Made by a program: the position numbers and the translations under genes
The notes under the pieces: generated by a model
What the model saw: only the letters and a program-made list of their open reading frames with translations
Database searches by the model: none
Told to the model about the DNA's origin: nothing
Part shown: piece by piece, positions 9,866 through 18,201 of the stretch
How the letters are laid out: every line of letters begins with the position of its first letter
How positions within the stretch are numbered: position 1 is the stretch's first letter
NCBI RefSeq assembly: GCF_002237555.1
Contig: NZ_CP022540.1
Coordinates: forward strand, 1,620,501 to 1,684,500
DNA: 64,000 nt
Direction of reading: 5' to 3'
DNA from: Antarctobacter heliothermus
GTDB taxonomy: Bacteria; Pseudomonadota; Alphaproteobacteria; Rhodobacterales; Rhodobacteraceae

Positions 9866-12081
9866 CCCAAGGTGGCGTTCTCGAGATGGCAGGCAAGGCG
9901 GGTAAGGCGATGCTGCGGGCGGTGCCGGTTGGGTCCGTCGCCAACACGGCGCGCCGCGCGCCGCGGCACACCGACCGCGCCCGTGCCCGCGCCGCGTTGA
10001 TCCGCGTGCTGGCCGGGCGGCTGGGCGTCGAGGGGAAACAGTCAGACATCCTTGAGGCGTTGTCGCAAAAGGCCGGAGAGGGCGACAGCTATGGTGCTGC
10101 TGCCTTGCAGGCGGGGCTGAAAGCGGCGGGCTTGCTTGCGCTTCAGGACGCGCCGGATGCGCTGGTGCCCGGTCTTTGGCCTGCGCTGGCGTTGATGCGT
10201 AACGGGCAGGCCGTACTTGTGCTCTCGCAAGAGGGCGGTTCGTTGACCATCTACGACGAAAGCGCGGCGCACCGCCGGTCTGACGTCGGGCTGGCAGAGT
10301 TCGGGTCCGTCTTTTCTGGAGAGATCCTGCGCGCCGAAGCGCCTGTTCAGGCCCTGTCGGACAGTCATGCCAGCGTCGAGGCTGAGGCGCATTGGTTCTG
10401 GGGTCAATTCCTGCGGTTCCGCAAACATTTCGCAGAGGTGGCACTGGGCAGTTTTGTCGCCAACCTGCTGGCCGTCTCTGTCGCGCTGTTTTCATTACAG
10501 GTCTATGACCGAGTGATCCCGCACCAGTCCGAGGCGACGCTTTGGGTGCTGGCCGCAGGGGCCGGCATGGCGCTGATGCTGGAGTCGTTTCTGAAGGTCG
10601 CACGCTCACAGCTGTTGGACGGGGCCGGACGGCAGATCGAAATGGGCGTTCAAGGCCTGTTGATGAAGCGCCTTCTGGGGATGCGGTCGGACCTTCCGGG
10701 GCGCTCTCCGTCGCAACTGTTTTCGGCTATGCGCGAATTTGGATCGGTGCGCGAGTTCTTTACCGCCTCGACCGTGGGCGCGCTGGCCGACATTCCGTTC
10801 ATCTTTGTCTTCCTGCTGCTGGTCTGGTCCATCGCGGGCAGCGTCGTCTGGGTGCTGATCGCGGGCGGCCTGTTGATGGTCATTCCGGGGTTCTTCCTGC
10901 AAAAACGCATGATCCGCCTGACCCAGGAAATGCAGGGGGCCAGCGCCAAGCAATCGCGCCTGTTGCAGGAAACAGTGGTGGAACTGGACACGATCAAGAC
11001 GCAGCGCGCCGAGGATCGGTTTGCCCGCATCTGGGAAGAACTGACCGCCGTGCAGGCGCTCAAAAGCTCGGACCAGCGCAAACTGGCGGCATCTCTGGGG
11101 TTCTGGAGCCAGGCGATCCAGCAAGGCACCTATGTGGCCGCCGTGATCACCGGCACCTATCTGGTTTTCGCCGGCCAGTTCACCGTTGGGTCGATCATCG
11201 CCGTTGGTATTCTGTCTTCGCGCACGCTCGCCCCGCTGACGCAACTGTCGGGCATTCTGGCCCGCTGGGGCAACGTCAAGGCGGCGCTGGACGGGTTGGA
11301 CGCCGTGGCGCATGTGGCGCAGGACCGGTCGGCCACGCGGACCTATCTGCGGCGCGAGAAACTGAAAGGTCAGTATGAACTGCGCGACGCCACCTATCGC
11401 TATGATCCCGATGGGGCGGCGGTGCTGGACCTGACCCAACTGGTGATCCAGCCGGGGCAGGTGGTTGCGGTGCTGGGGGCCAACGGATCGGGCAAGTCGA
11501 CACTGCTCAAGATGTTGTCGGGGCTCTACGCGCCGGTCAGTGGCAAACTGATGATTGATGGCACCGAAATGGCCCAGATCGAGCCCAAGGATCTGCGCCG
11601 AGCCATTGGCTATCTTGGGCAGGACGTGCGCCTGTTTCAGGGCACGCTGCGCGACAACCTGAACCTCAGCCTGCTGGAGCGCGACGACGACCGCCTGTTC
11701 GAGGCGCTGGATTTCGCCGGTCTTGGCCAATACGTCAAGGCGCACCCCAAGGGGCTGGATCTGGACATTCGTGACGGCGGTGAGGGACTGTCTGTCGGGC
11801 AGCGCCAGTCGATCGGCTGGGCGCGGCTGTGGTTGCAGGACCCCGACATCTGCCTGCTGGATGAACCGACTGCGGCGCTGGATCAGACGTTGGAAAAGAC
11901 GCTGATCTCACGGCTGGAAAGCTGGTTGGAGGGGCGCACGGCGGTTATTGCGACGCATCGGGTTCCCATCCTTAGCCTGGCGTCGCGCACGCTGATCCTA
12001 GCCAATGGTCGCATGGCTATCGACGGCCCGCGTGATCAGGTGCTGGATCATCTGCGCACGTCCCAGACCGGAGCAGCGTGA
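9862..12081 (+). CDS. Type I secretion ABC transporter (LapB-like permease/ATPase)
   Basis: 739 residues. The GTG start overlaps the previous stop. The N-terminal 170 residues resemble a non-catalytic C39-peptidase-like domain (no catalytic Cys/His motif visible), which in the Lap/Bap group docks the substrate. Then come about six membrane segments (roughly 180-455) and a nucleotide-binding domain: Walker A GANGSGKST near 539, signature LSVGQ near 643 (one change from LSGGQ), and Walker B CLLDEPT near 663. It should export the adhesin in one step from cytoplasm to cell surface with the TolC-like and HlyD-like partners. The gene downstream overlaps the stop. Confidence 0.93.
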   Translation: MTQGGVLEMAGKAGKAMLRAVPVGSVANTARRAPRHTDRARARAALIRVLAGRLGVEGKQSDILEALSQKAGEGDSYGAAALQAGLKAAGLLALQDAPDALVPGLWPALALMRNGQAVLVLSQEGGSLTIYDESAAHRRSDVGLAEFGSVFSGEILRAEAPVQALSDSHASVEAEAHWFWGQFLRFRKHFAEVALGSFVANLLAVSVALFSLQVYDRVIPHQSEATLWVLAAGAGMALMLESFLKVARSQLLDGAGRQIEMGVQGLLMKRLLGMRSDLPGRSPSQLFSAMREFGSVREFFTASTVGALADIPFIFVFLLLVWSIAGSVVWVLIAGGLLMVIPGFFLQKRMIRLTQEMQGASAKQSRLLQETVVELDTIKTQRAEDRFARIWEELTAVQALKSSDQRKLAASLGFWSQAIQQGTYVAAVITGTYLVFAGQFTVGSIIAVGILSSRTLAPLTQLSGILARWGNVKAALDGLDAVAHVAQDRSATRTYLRREKLKGQYELRDATYRYDPDGAAVLDLTQLVIQPGQVVAVLGANGSGKSTLLKMLSGLYAPVSGKLMIDGTEMAQIEPKDLRRAIGYLGQDVRLFQGTLRDNLNLSLLERDDDRLFEALDFAGLGQYVKAHPKGLDLDIRDGGEGLSVGQRQSIGWARLWLQDPDICLLDEPTAALDQTLEKTLISRLESWLEGRTAVIATHRVPILSLASRTLILANGRMAIDGPRDQVLDHLRTSQTGAA

Positions 12082-13265
12082 TGTCGACCTCGACCACCAA
12101 TCTGTCGGCGCAACTGGCGCGGAAAAATCTCAAGGGACCGTCGCTGACGATCTGGCTGTGTGCGCTGACGGTCTGGGGGTTCATACTCTGGGCCAGCTTT
12201 GCCTGGCTGGATGAGATTGTGCGGGCGGACGGCGAGATCATCTCATCCTCACGCCCGCAGATCATTCAGAACCTTGAGGGCGGCATCCTGTCGGAGCTGC
12301 TGGTCAAGGAGGGCGACGTGGTGCTGCGCGGTGATGTACTGGCGCGGCTGTATGGCACGCAATTCCGGTCGTCCGTCGACGACCTGCGTGACCAGATCAC
12401 CGCACTGGAGGTGCGCCGCCTGCGGCTGGAGGCAGAGTTGCAAGGCGCATCCGTGGTCGAGGTTCCGACCGATGTTGCGGACCGCTCACCCGCGCTGGTG
12501 GCCTCGGAGCAAGCGTTGCTGGCGGCACGTCAGTCGGATTACCTGAAGCGGCGAGAGGGGGCGAAACGGGTTCTGGAACAGGCCGCCTCTGAGCGCAATT
12601 TGATGGAAGACCTTCTGGACAAGAAGGTGGTTGCGCTGATCGAGGTCACCCGCGCGCGGCGGTCCCATGCGGATGCGCAAAAAACCTATGACGAGATCAT
12701 TACCCAGACGGAACTTGTCCGGGCCGAGGAGTATTCGGAAACGCTCAAGGAACTGGCGACGCTGCAACAGAACCTGAAGGCCTCGCAGGATCAGTTGAAC
12801 CGGACGGTGTTGACGTCCCCGATGCACGGGGTGGTCAACAAACTGTCGGTGACAACAATCGGCGGCGTTGTCCGGCCGGGTGAAGAGATCATGCAGATCA
12901 TCCCGATGGATGAGGAGTTGTTTGTCGAGGCCAAGGTGCGCCCGCAGGACATCGCAAACATCCGTCCGGGGCAAGAGGCGACGATCAAGCTAACCGCCTA
13001 TGACTATACCATCTACGGCACGCTCAAGGGGCGGGTGCATGTGATTTCTGCCGATACGTTCAAGGATGAGCGGCGACCGGAGTCAGAGCCGCATTACAAG
13101 GTGACGGTTGGGGTGGATTTGTCGTCGATGACGGATCAACAGGTGAGCATGGAAATCCGTCCGGGCATGCAGGCACAGGCCGAATTGCACACCGGCGAGA
13201 AGACGGTTTTGCAGTACCTGTTGAAGCCGCTCTACAAATCGCGTGAGGCGTTCCGCGAACCCTGA
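12081..13265 (+). CDS. HlyD-family membrane fusion protein of the type I secretion system
   Basis: 394 residues from ATG 12081; a GTG at 12078 gives one more residue and a GTGA overlap. There is one N-terminal membrane segment (about residues 25-45, ending FAWLDEIV), followed by the lipoyl-like half motif GEIISSSRPQIIQNLEGG, a long coiled-coil hairpin (about 95-235) and a beta-barrel part (VEAKVRPQDIANIRPGQEA, about 275-295) typical of HlyD/LapC proteins. It bridges the inner-membrane ABC transporter and the outer-membrane component. This is the last gene of the adhesin operon. Confidence 0.92.
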   Translation: MSTSTTNLSAQLARKNLKGPSLTIWLCALTVWGFILWASFAWLDEIVRADGEIISSSRPQIIQNLEGGILSELLVKEGDVVLRGDVLARLYGTQFRSSVDDLRDQITALEVRRLRLEAELQGASVVEVPTDVADRSPALVASEQALLAARQSDYLKRREGAKRVLEQAASERNLMEDLLDKKVVALIEVTRARRSHADAQKTYDEIITQTELVRAEEYSETLKELATLQQNLKASQDQLNRTVLTSPMHGVVNKLSVTTIGGVVRPGEEIMQIIPMDEELFVEAKVRPQDIANIRPGQEATIKLTAYDYTIYGTLKGRVHVISADTFKDERRPESEPHYKVTVGVDLSSMTDQQVSMEIRPGMQAQAELHTGEKTVLQYLLKPLYKSREAFREP

Positions 13266-13345
13266 TCCACCTGATCCGATTTGAGCCGCCCATGGCGGCA
13301 CTGGATGTCTCGGGTTTTGCCTTTGGCAAACGCCCTCGGTGGATT

Positions 13346-13368
13346 GGGTATTTATGCAAAGAAGAAGC
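13346..13368 (+). repeat. Copy 1 of the GGGTATTT...AGAAGAA 3'-end motif
   Basis: GGGTATTTATGCAAAG followed by AAGAAGC, about 80 bases behind the HlyD stop. Two small hairpins lie between the stop and the motif (GCCGCC/GGCGGC and TTTGCC/GGCAAA). See copies at 36948 and 51532. Confidence 0.55.
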
Positions 13369-13386
13369 CGGGGCGGGGCGACGGGG

Positions 13387-13830
13387 CTAGCTCTTGGTGT
13401 CCATCCAAATCGTGACAGGCCCGTCATTGGTCAGGCTGACCGCCATATCGGCGCCAAAACGGCCCGTGGCTACGGGGATGCCCTGTTGCTGAAGCGCGCT
13501 GGCGAAGTATTCATAGAGGTGTTCCCCGTCGTCCGGCGGGGCGGCGGTGGAAAAGCCGGGACGGTTGCCGCGCGATGTGTCAGCGGCCAGCGTGAATTGG
13601 CTGACCACCAGAGCCGCGCCGTGGATGTCGAGAACCGAGCGGTTCATCCGCCCTTCGTCATCCTTGAAAATCCTCAGTTTGGCAATCTTTGCCGCCAGTC
13701 TGTCAGCTTCGGCCTTGGTGTCGCCCTGCATGGCGCAGATCAACACCAGCAGGCCGGGGCCAATCTCACCAACCGTTGCTCCGGCCACCTCTACGCGCGC
13801 CTGCGTTGCGCGTTGGATCAAGGCTCTCAC
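13387..13830 (-). CDS. dtd: D-aminoacyl-tRNA deacylase
   Basis: 147 residues. It removes D-amino acids (and glycine from tRNA-Ala) wrongly attached to tRNA, a cytosolic proofreading enzyme. Visible hallmarks are [10 protein letters not shown] at the N-terminus, the SQFTLAAD motif, and NDGPVT near the C-terminus with the Gly-Pro that reaches into the partner active site in the dimer. The GTG at 13830 is preferred because it overlaps the kinase stop as GTGA and gives the usual family N-terminus. An ATG at 13845 would add five residues. It is co-transcribed downstream of the sugar kinase. Confidence 0.93.
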   Translation of the reverse strand: MRALIQRATQARVEVAGATVGEIGPGLLVLICAMQGDTKAEADRLAAKIAKLRIFKDDEGRMNRSVLDIHGAALVVSQFTLAADTSRGNRPGFSTAAPPDDGEHLYEYFASALQQQGIPVATGRFGADMAVSLTNDGPVTIWMDTKS

Positions 13831-14726
13831 AATTCGTGTTCCCATGGCGGGTTGGCACCGGCACGGCTGACGGTCACCGCAGCCGAGCGCACGCCCAGGT
13901 CCGCCGCAGTTCCAAGATTTTCTGCTGTGGCCTTGGCCAGCGCCGTTCGGGACAGCAGCCCGGCCTTGTGTAGCCCGGCCAGAAAGCCCGCGTTGAAGGT
14001 ATCGCCCGCGCCGACCGTGTCGACGACTGTGACCCGCCGGGCAGGCACGCGGTGCGTGCCTTGGGTTGTCATCACATCGACGCCTTCTGCGCCCAGCGTG
14101 ACCAACACCACAGAGGTCTCTCCCTGCAACAGCGCCGTCGGGTCCGTTCCCAGCCAGTCCATATCTTCGTCGGAGATCTTGACGATATCGGCACGCCCCA
14201 GCATCCCCGCAAGGCGTGCGCGATAGGACGCCTCATTGGTGATGAACCCGGGGCGGATGTTGGGGTCGATCATAACCACCCGGTCGCCCGCCCGGGAACA
14301 CAACGCGGCATAGCTGTTTGCCTGCGGTTCCGAGACAAGGCTGATCCCGCCGAAAAACAGCGCCTTGGTGGTGTCGTCCAGTGTCGGCAGTTCTGGTTCG
14401 GACAGCATCCGCCCGGCGGTGTTCTCATCGTAGAAGGCATAGCGCGCCTGTCCGTCCGTCAGGGTGACAAAGGCCAATGTGCTGGGCCGCCCAGAGCGTG
14501 GGCAGAGGCTATAATCAACCTTTGAGGCGGCCAGTGCTTCGGCCAGCATTTGCCCGAACAGGTCGTTGGACAACCCGCCAAGATAGCCCGAAGGTGCGCC
14601 CAGCCGACCCAGTGCGATGGCCGTGTTGAACACAGCGCCGCCTGCATAGGGGGCAAAGGCTGGTTCCCCCGCATCGGACTGGCGTGGCAACATGTCGATC
14701 AGCGCTTCGCCGCAGCAGAGGATCAT
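13827..14726 (-). CDS. PfkB-family carbohydrate kinase (fructokinase-like)
   Basis: 299 residues. Ribokinase/PfkB fold: the N-terminal sugar-binding signature [15 protein letters not shown] (about 29-43) and the C-terminal ATP-binding signature [13 protein letters not shown], whose GAGD Asp is the catalytic base. It phosphorylates a furanose-type sugar with ATP. The sequence is closest in feel to fructokinases, but the substrate is not proven. It overlaps dtd by four bases. There is no sugar transporter beside it. Confidence 0.85.
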   Translation of the reverse strand: MILCCGEALIDMLPRQSDAGEPAFAPYAGGAVFNTAIALGRLGAPSGYLGGLSNDLFGQMLAEALAASKVDYSLCPRSGRPSTLAFVTLTDGQARYAFYDENTAGRMLSEPELPTLDDTTKALFFGGISLVSEPQANSYAALCSRAGDRVVMIDPNIRPGFITNEASYRARLAGMLGRADIVKISDEDMDWLGTDPTALLQGETSVVLVTLGAEGVDVMTTQGTHRVPARRVTVVDTVGAGDTFNAGFLAGLHKAGLLSRTALAKATAENLGTAADLGVRSAAVTVSRAGANPPWEHEL

Positions 14727-14880
14727 GGCGTGTCTCCTTCGTGAAGATGTTTGCGCTAACTATCTCGAAAATCGGCCCCGGTCAAAGCCCATGACGCCTT
14801 GCCGCGCCCAGAATTTGCATCGGGTCACCATGGCACTGCCGGGATATATCGGGCACGAAACAGATCGCACCCGGTCCCGA

Positions 14881-16050
14881 TCATTGATTGATCGCGATCA
14901 GATAGCCGACGCCTCCCGCCACGATCAGGCCCAGAATCACGGCAATCGTGATTTTCCACGCCGACCAGGGGCGTTCTCCCTGCACCCGGCCAGTGCGCCC
15001 GTTGACCACAAAGCGAAAGCTCTTGCCGCGATATTTGTAGGCCGCCATCCACACCGGCAGCAGAACGTGTTTGAAGGTGATGTCGCGCATGTCCGTATCG
15101 ATGTTGTGCACGCGCTGACGGTCTCCGCCAATGTCGAATTTCACGTCCCTCTGGATTTGCCGGTCCATCTTTTCCTTGGCTTCGACAAAGCCCGCGTCAA
15201 GATCGACCTGATAGCCCTCGGCCCGGAACCCGGCGAGGTACTCCGGTCGATACGGTTCCATCGCTGCCAGATCCCAAGGTTCCAGCGCGTCGGTAAACCG
15301 CTTTGGTAGCGCCTTGGACGCCAGAACCAGCACGTCGTCGAAAAAGCGCTGCACCCGTCCAGAAACACGCGTCCAGCGGATTTTCTGCACTCGCTGCGTT
15401 TCTGTCTTGCCGTCGCGGACGACTTGGCGAGTCTCATAGTAGACGGTGCCACGTTCGCCGCGGTAGTCCGACGAGGTGTCGGCGTCGAAGGTCCAGTAGG
15501 GCACATAGATGCCGGTCAGTTTGCGGCCTTTGCGGGCGTATTCCTGCAAGCCGTTGGGCGCGAACCAGAGCTTGCCCAGCCAGCCGGTCATCGCCTCACG
15601 CGCTGCTGCTTCGTCCAGTGCAAAGGGCAACAGGCCGCGGGGTTTGATGTGCCGGTGCGTGCCGGTGTCGGTGACGACCGGGGTGGCGCAGAACGGGCAT
15701 TCGGCGGCGTGGACATCCGGGTCAAATTCGACCTGTGCTGCGCAATTGGGGCAAGTGGAGACGCGAGTTTCCTCCATCTCCTGCAAAGGCAGAAGATCCG
15801 CCATGGCGGCCTGAAAATCCAGCTCACGGATGCCGCCGCCGCCCCAGGGGCCAGCGGTGTCTGCGATCTCGGCCGTGTTGCCGCAGTGTCCGCAGACCAG
15901 CTCGCCGTTGTCGGGGTCAAAGCGGAAGTCCGAGCCGCATTGGTCGCAGGGAAAACGGTGTTCGTCCGTCAGATCCTTCGGCGCGGAAGGGGGTGGCGGG
16001 GTGTCGGAAGGCGGTGGGGGGGGAAGATCACTCATATCGGAAATGGACAT
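14881..16050 (-). CDS. Double zinc-ribbon membrane protein (YdjG-like; often misannotated as primosomal/phage replication protein)
   Basis: 389 residues from ATG 16050; an ATG at 16035 is also possible. The open frame continues to 16470, but that part overlaps the divergent gene and is not credible. After a Pro-rich start come two treble-clef or rubredoxin-like zinc ribbons: CDQC...CGHC (about 33-54) and CPNC...CPFC (about 80-105). A long mixed domain follows, then one membrane helix at the very C-terminus (ITIAVILGLIVAGGVGYLIA), so it is a tail-anchored protein facing the cytoplasm. Proteins of this build are encoded beside SPFH/band-7 proteins (B. subtilis ydjG/ydjI), and an SPFH gene lies 2.2 kb away. 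A role in membrane-stress or membrane-domain assembly is inference. Confidence 0.75.
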   Translation of the reverse strand: MSISDMSDLPPPPPSDTPPPPSAPKDLTDEHRFPCDQCGSDFRFDPDNGELVCGHCGNTAEIADTAGPWGGGGIRELDFQAAMADLLPLQEMEETRVSTCPNCAAQVEFDPDVHAAECPFCATPVVTDTGTHRHIKPRGLLPFALDEAAAREAMTGWLGKLWFAPNGLQEYARKGRKLTGIYVPYWTFDADTSSDYRGERGTVYYETRQVVRDGKTETQRVQKIRWTRVSGRVQRFFDDVLVLASKALPKRFTDALEPWDLAAMEPYRPEYLAGFRAEGYQVDLDAGFVEAKEKMDRQIQRDVKFDIGGDRQRVHNIDTDMRDITFKHVLLPVWMAAYKYRGKSFRFVVNGRTGRVQGERPWSAWKITIAVILGLIVAGGVGYLIAINQ

Positions 16051-16209
16051 CAATCTGTGCGGGTTGGCTGCATCCTTGCGCGGATCGCAGCCGAGGGAAA
16101 GGAAAAATAGTCGGGCATCGGGACGGATCGGGCGGTGCCCGTCCCACGGCCCTTGGCGGATTGGCACGCGGGCGCTAGCCTTTGGCGGGTGCAATGAAGG
16201 AGGCGGTGG

Positions 16210-16749
16210 ATGAAGCGGGTTCTGGCCCTTGGCTTGACGATTGCGGCGGCGGGAGCTGTGGCCGATCCTGTCACCTATGCCTTTGAATGGGCGGGTGGCG
16301 GCGGCTATGCGATCAAAGGGGCGCTGCAGTTTGATGACGCGGCTTACACCGGGAGATTTGTCCGGGAACAGGACCTGAGCTGTTTTGTGATTGAGGGCAG
16401 CAAAGACGGTGAGGACGTGGGGCGCTGGGCGTTGACCATGTTGAATGAGCAGACGTCGTGGCGGATGCATTTCGATCCCGTGTTGGGCCGCTTTCTGGTC
16501 GAAGGGGAGGGCGTCTGGATGCCTCAGGCTTGGAATATGAATGGGGAGGGGATCGACTGCGGTGAGGGTGGTTTTGGCTTTAACATCGGCAATGCGGCGC
16601 AGGATATCTGCGTCGATAATCAGCTGATTTTTGAGAGCCAGGTGACCCCGGAAGAGCCGTTTTTGGCGGCTCGGATGGATGATTTTGAGTTCCCTCGCGA
16701 TGCCTGCATCGCGCCGCCCTTATTGGGGTGGTTGCGCACCGGGAATTGA
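16210..16749 (+). CDS. Secreted or periplasmic protein of unknown function
   Basis: 179 residues; ATG behind AAGGAGG (16196-16202). It starts with a clear signal peptide (KRVLALGLTIAAAGAVA-DP). The mature part is rich in Gly, Phe, Trp and acidic residues and has four cysteines (in LSCF, IDCG, DICV and DACI), so disulfides are likely. I do not recognise a family. The last four codons, including the stop, are exactly duplicated (two 12-bp units, 16738-16761), so a second TGA follows in frame. Directly after begins copy A of the 74-bp palindromic element. It is divergent from the zinc-ribbon gene. Confidence 0.7.
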   Translation: MKRVLALGLTIAAAGAVADPVTYAFEWAGGGGYAIKGALQFDDAAYTGRFVREQDLSCFVIEGSKDGEDVGRWALTMLNEQTSWRMHFDPVLGRFLVEGEGVWMPQAWNMNGEGIDCGEGGFGFNIGNAAQDICVDNQLIFESQVTPEEPFLAARMDDFEFPRDACIAPPLLGWLRTGN

Positions 16750-16761
16750 ACCGGGAATTGA
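16738..16761 (+). repeat. 12-bp tandem duplication covering the stop codon
   Basis: Unit ACCGGGAATTGA occurs twice without a gap. Each unit contains an in-frame TGA, so the duplication gives the gene two tandem stops and abuts the palindromic element at 16762. Confidence 0.85.
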
Positions 16762-16835
16762 GGTGTCCACGCGTGGACAGAAACGCGCCTTATAAAAATC
16801 AATGGGTTACAGAGACGTTTTTACATTCCGTTAGG
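16762..16835. repeat. Copy A of a 74-bp palindrome-plus-block intergenic element
   Basis: Palindrome TGTCCACGCGTGGACA (16764-16779), 14 unrelated bases, then AAAAATCAATGG, TTACAGAG, CGTTTTTAC and TCCGTTAGG separated by 1, 1 and 2 variable bases. The same order and spacing recur at 51421-51494. The element lies between convergent genes and starts right after a stop codon. Confidence 0.85.
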
Positions 16836-16867
16836 AAACTGGATGACCCGACGCGGGCAGAGGGTGG

Positions 16868-17413
16868 TTAGGCGGGGCCCTTCCAGATCACCGGGGTGAC
16901 ATAGACAATACTGTCATCGACACTGACCATCACATCGCCGTCCTGAATATTGACCTGAAGCTTCATCGTGCGGCCGGCCAATTCTGCCAGAGCGGCTGTG
17001 TCGGCCTCGGACAAATTGATCACCTGAAGATTGTCAAACCGCGTGGTGCTGTTCTTGATCTTGTCCCACCACATGTCAGCCGTGCGGCCGCCATAGGGGT
17101 AGACGATCACCTGAGAGGCCTTGGCGCAGGATTGACGGACCACCTTTTCGCTGGGCAGACCCAGAGCAACCCAGACATCCAGTTCACCACTCAGGCTTTT
17201 CTGCCAGATGTCCGGCTCATCATCCGTAGACAACCCCTTGGTCATCTCCAGATGCTCATGCGCATTCAGGGCAAAGGCGACAAGGCGCACCATCAGCCGT
17301 TCATCCGTCTCTGACGGATGTTTGGCGACTGTCAGCTTGTGGGTCTCATAATAATGGCGATCCATGTCAGAGACAGAGAGTTCGACTTTATAAATAGTGG
17401 CTTTTTGCGCCAT
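16868..17413 (-). CDS. yaeQ: YaeQ family protein
   Basis: 181 residues from ATG 17413, the same length as E. coli YaeQ; a TTG 12 bases upstream is less likely. Family landmarks: an N-terminal MAQKATIYKVELSVSD, HYYETHKLTVAKHPSETDERLM, then GELDVWVALGLPSEK, and a C-terminal domain ending with WKG. YaeQ proteins have a PD-(D/E)XK-nuclease-like fold without proven activity; in E. coli the gene was reported to compensate for loss of RfaH, which other work disputes. It lies between the DUF3228 gene and copy A of the palindromic element. Confidence 0.9.
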   Translation of the reverse strand: MAQKATIYKVELSVSDMDRHYYETHKLTVAKHPSETDERLMVRLVAFALNAHEHLEMTKGLSTDDEPDIWQKSLSGELDVWVALGLPSEKVVRQSCAKASQVIVYPYGGRTADMWWDKIKNSTTRFDNLQVINLSEADTAALAELAGRTMKLQVNIQDGDVMVSVDDSIVYVTPVIWKGPA

Positions 17414-17535
17414 GATCTGTCCCAAACCTGCAAGGATTGGGATGCCTACTCTGTCCGAGGGCGTTTGAAAAGCGGATTGGGAAACGGCGCAGAGGCGCGG
17501 GCAAGGGGCGCGCTCACGAGGGGGCGCTGTGTCCC

Positions 17536-18108
17536 CTATCCTGCCGTCTTTACCGGCGCGTGCTGATCCCAGAATGCAACGGCCTTGGCATAAGACGCCG
17601 GATCAATTGGCTGACCTGATCCGCCCGCCTCACGGCCCAATGCGTTGCGCCATTGGGTGATGGGCGGCATGGGCGGCTCTGTTGGGGTCAGGGTGCCAAT
17701 GATCGACACGATGCCCCAATCGCAGTCTGGCACGACCTGATCCTCGGGGTAGTCGGCAGCTTCTAGCAGCATTTGGGCGTGGCTGTAGAGGATCACGTCC
17801 AGCCAGTTTGCGCGGGGGGCGGGGGTGTCGAACCAGCGTTCCAGCACCGGCATTTCGCCCTCGCGCCGGGCGCGGTAGCCGCTGCGCAGGAGATGCGCGT
17901 TGTCGGGCGTGATGGGGGCAAAGCCGCAGAGCGTGGGGGTGTCGTTTTCCAGAAACAGGTGTTTGCAGAAGGGCGCGTAACCGTCGACCAGCGGCGCGCC
18001 TTGCGCCATGGCCGCGTTGCAGCGGTTCGTCAAATCCTGTGGCGACAGGCCAAGGATGCGGGTGCCGCTGGCCTCTGGGTGCCAGTTGCGCAGGGCAAAA
18101 TCGGTCAT
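17536..18108 (-). CDS. DUF3228 family protein
   Basis: 190 residues from ATG 18108; a GTG at 18129 adds seven. Soluble protein, no signal. It begins MTDFALRNWHPEASGTRI, and the conserved HLFLEN, GY.ARREGE and APRANWLDVILYS segments match the DUF3228 family, which has no known biochemical role. A GC-rich perfect hairpin (18156-18175) lies between it and the SPFH gene upstream, so it may be transcribed separately from that gene. Confidence 0.75.
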   Translation of the reverse strand: MTDFALRNWHPEASGTRILGLSPQDLTNRCNAAMAQGAPLVDGYAPFCKHLFLENDTPTLCGFAPITPDNAHLLRSGYRARREGEMPVLERWFDTPAPRANWLDVILYSHAQMLLEAADYPEDQVVPDCDWGIVSIIGTLTPTEPPMPPITQWRNALGREAGGSGQPIDPASYAKAVAFWDQHAPVKTAG

Positions 18109-18155
18109 GGCGATTGGAGGGACCTGCACGGGCGTCCTTTGTGGAGAGGGCGAGG

Positions 18156-18175
18156 TCCCGGGGCAGGCCCCGGGA
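18156..18175. other. Perfect GC hairpin (CCCGGGGC/GCCCCGGG)
   Basis: Stem TCCCGGGGC with GCCCCGGGA around a 2-base loop, in the gap between the SPFH and DUF3228 genes. A related hairpin with core CCGGGGC/GCCCCGG is at 51561-51577. No T-run. Confidence 0.6.
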
Positions 18176-18201
18176 CGGTATGCGCGTGGAGATTGGTGCG
18201 A

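Noticed and set aside
16051..16470. N-terminal extension of the zinc-ribbon gene
   Set aside because: Overlaps the divergent signal-peptide gene and its ribosome-binding site, with a low-complexity Pro/Arg product; ATG 16050 is enough.
16738..16761. tRNA T-arm remnant (the reverse complement contains a GGTTCAATTCC-like string)
   Set aside because: The flanking bases do not pair as a T-stem and no other tRNA parts are present; it is explained by the 12-bp duplication.
16764..16779. parS centromere site
   Set aside because: The length and symmetry are like parS, but the sequence differs from the usual TGTTTCACGTGAAACA, and no parAB lies nearby. Kept only as an unnamed palindromic element.
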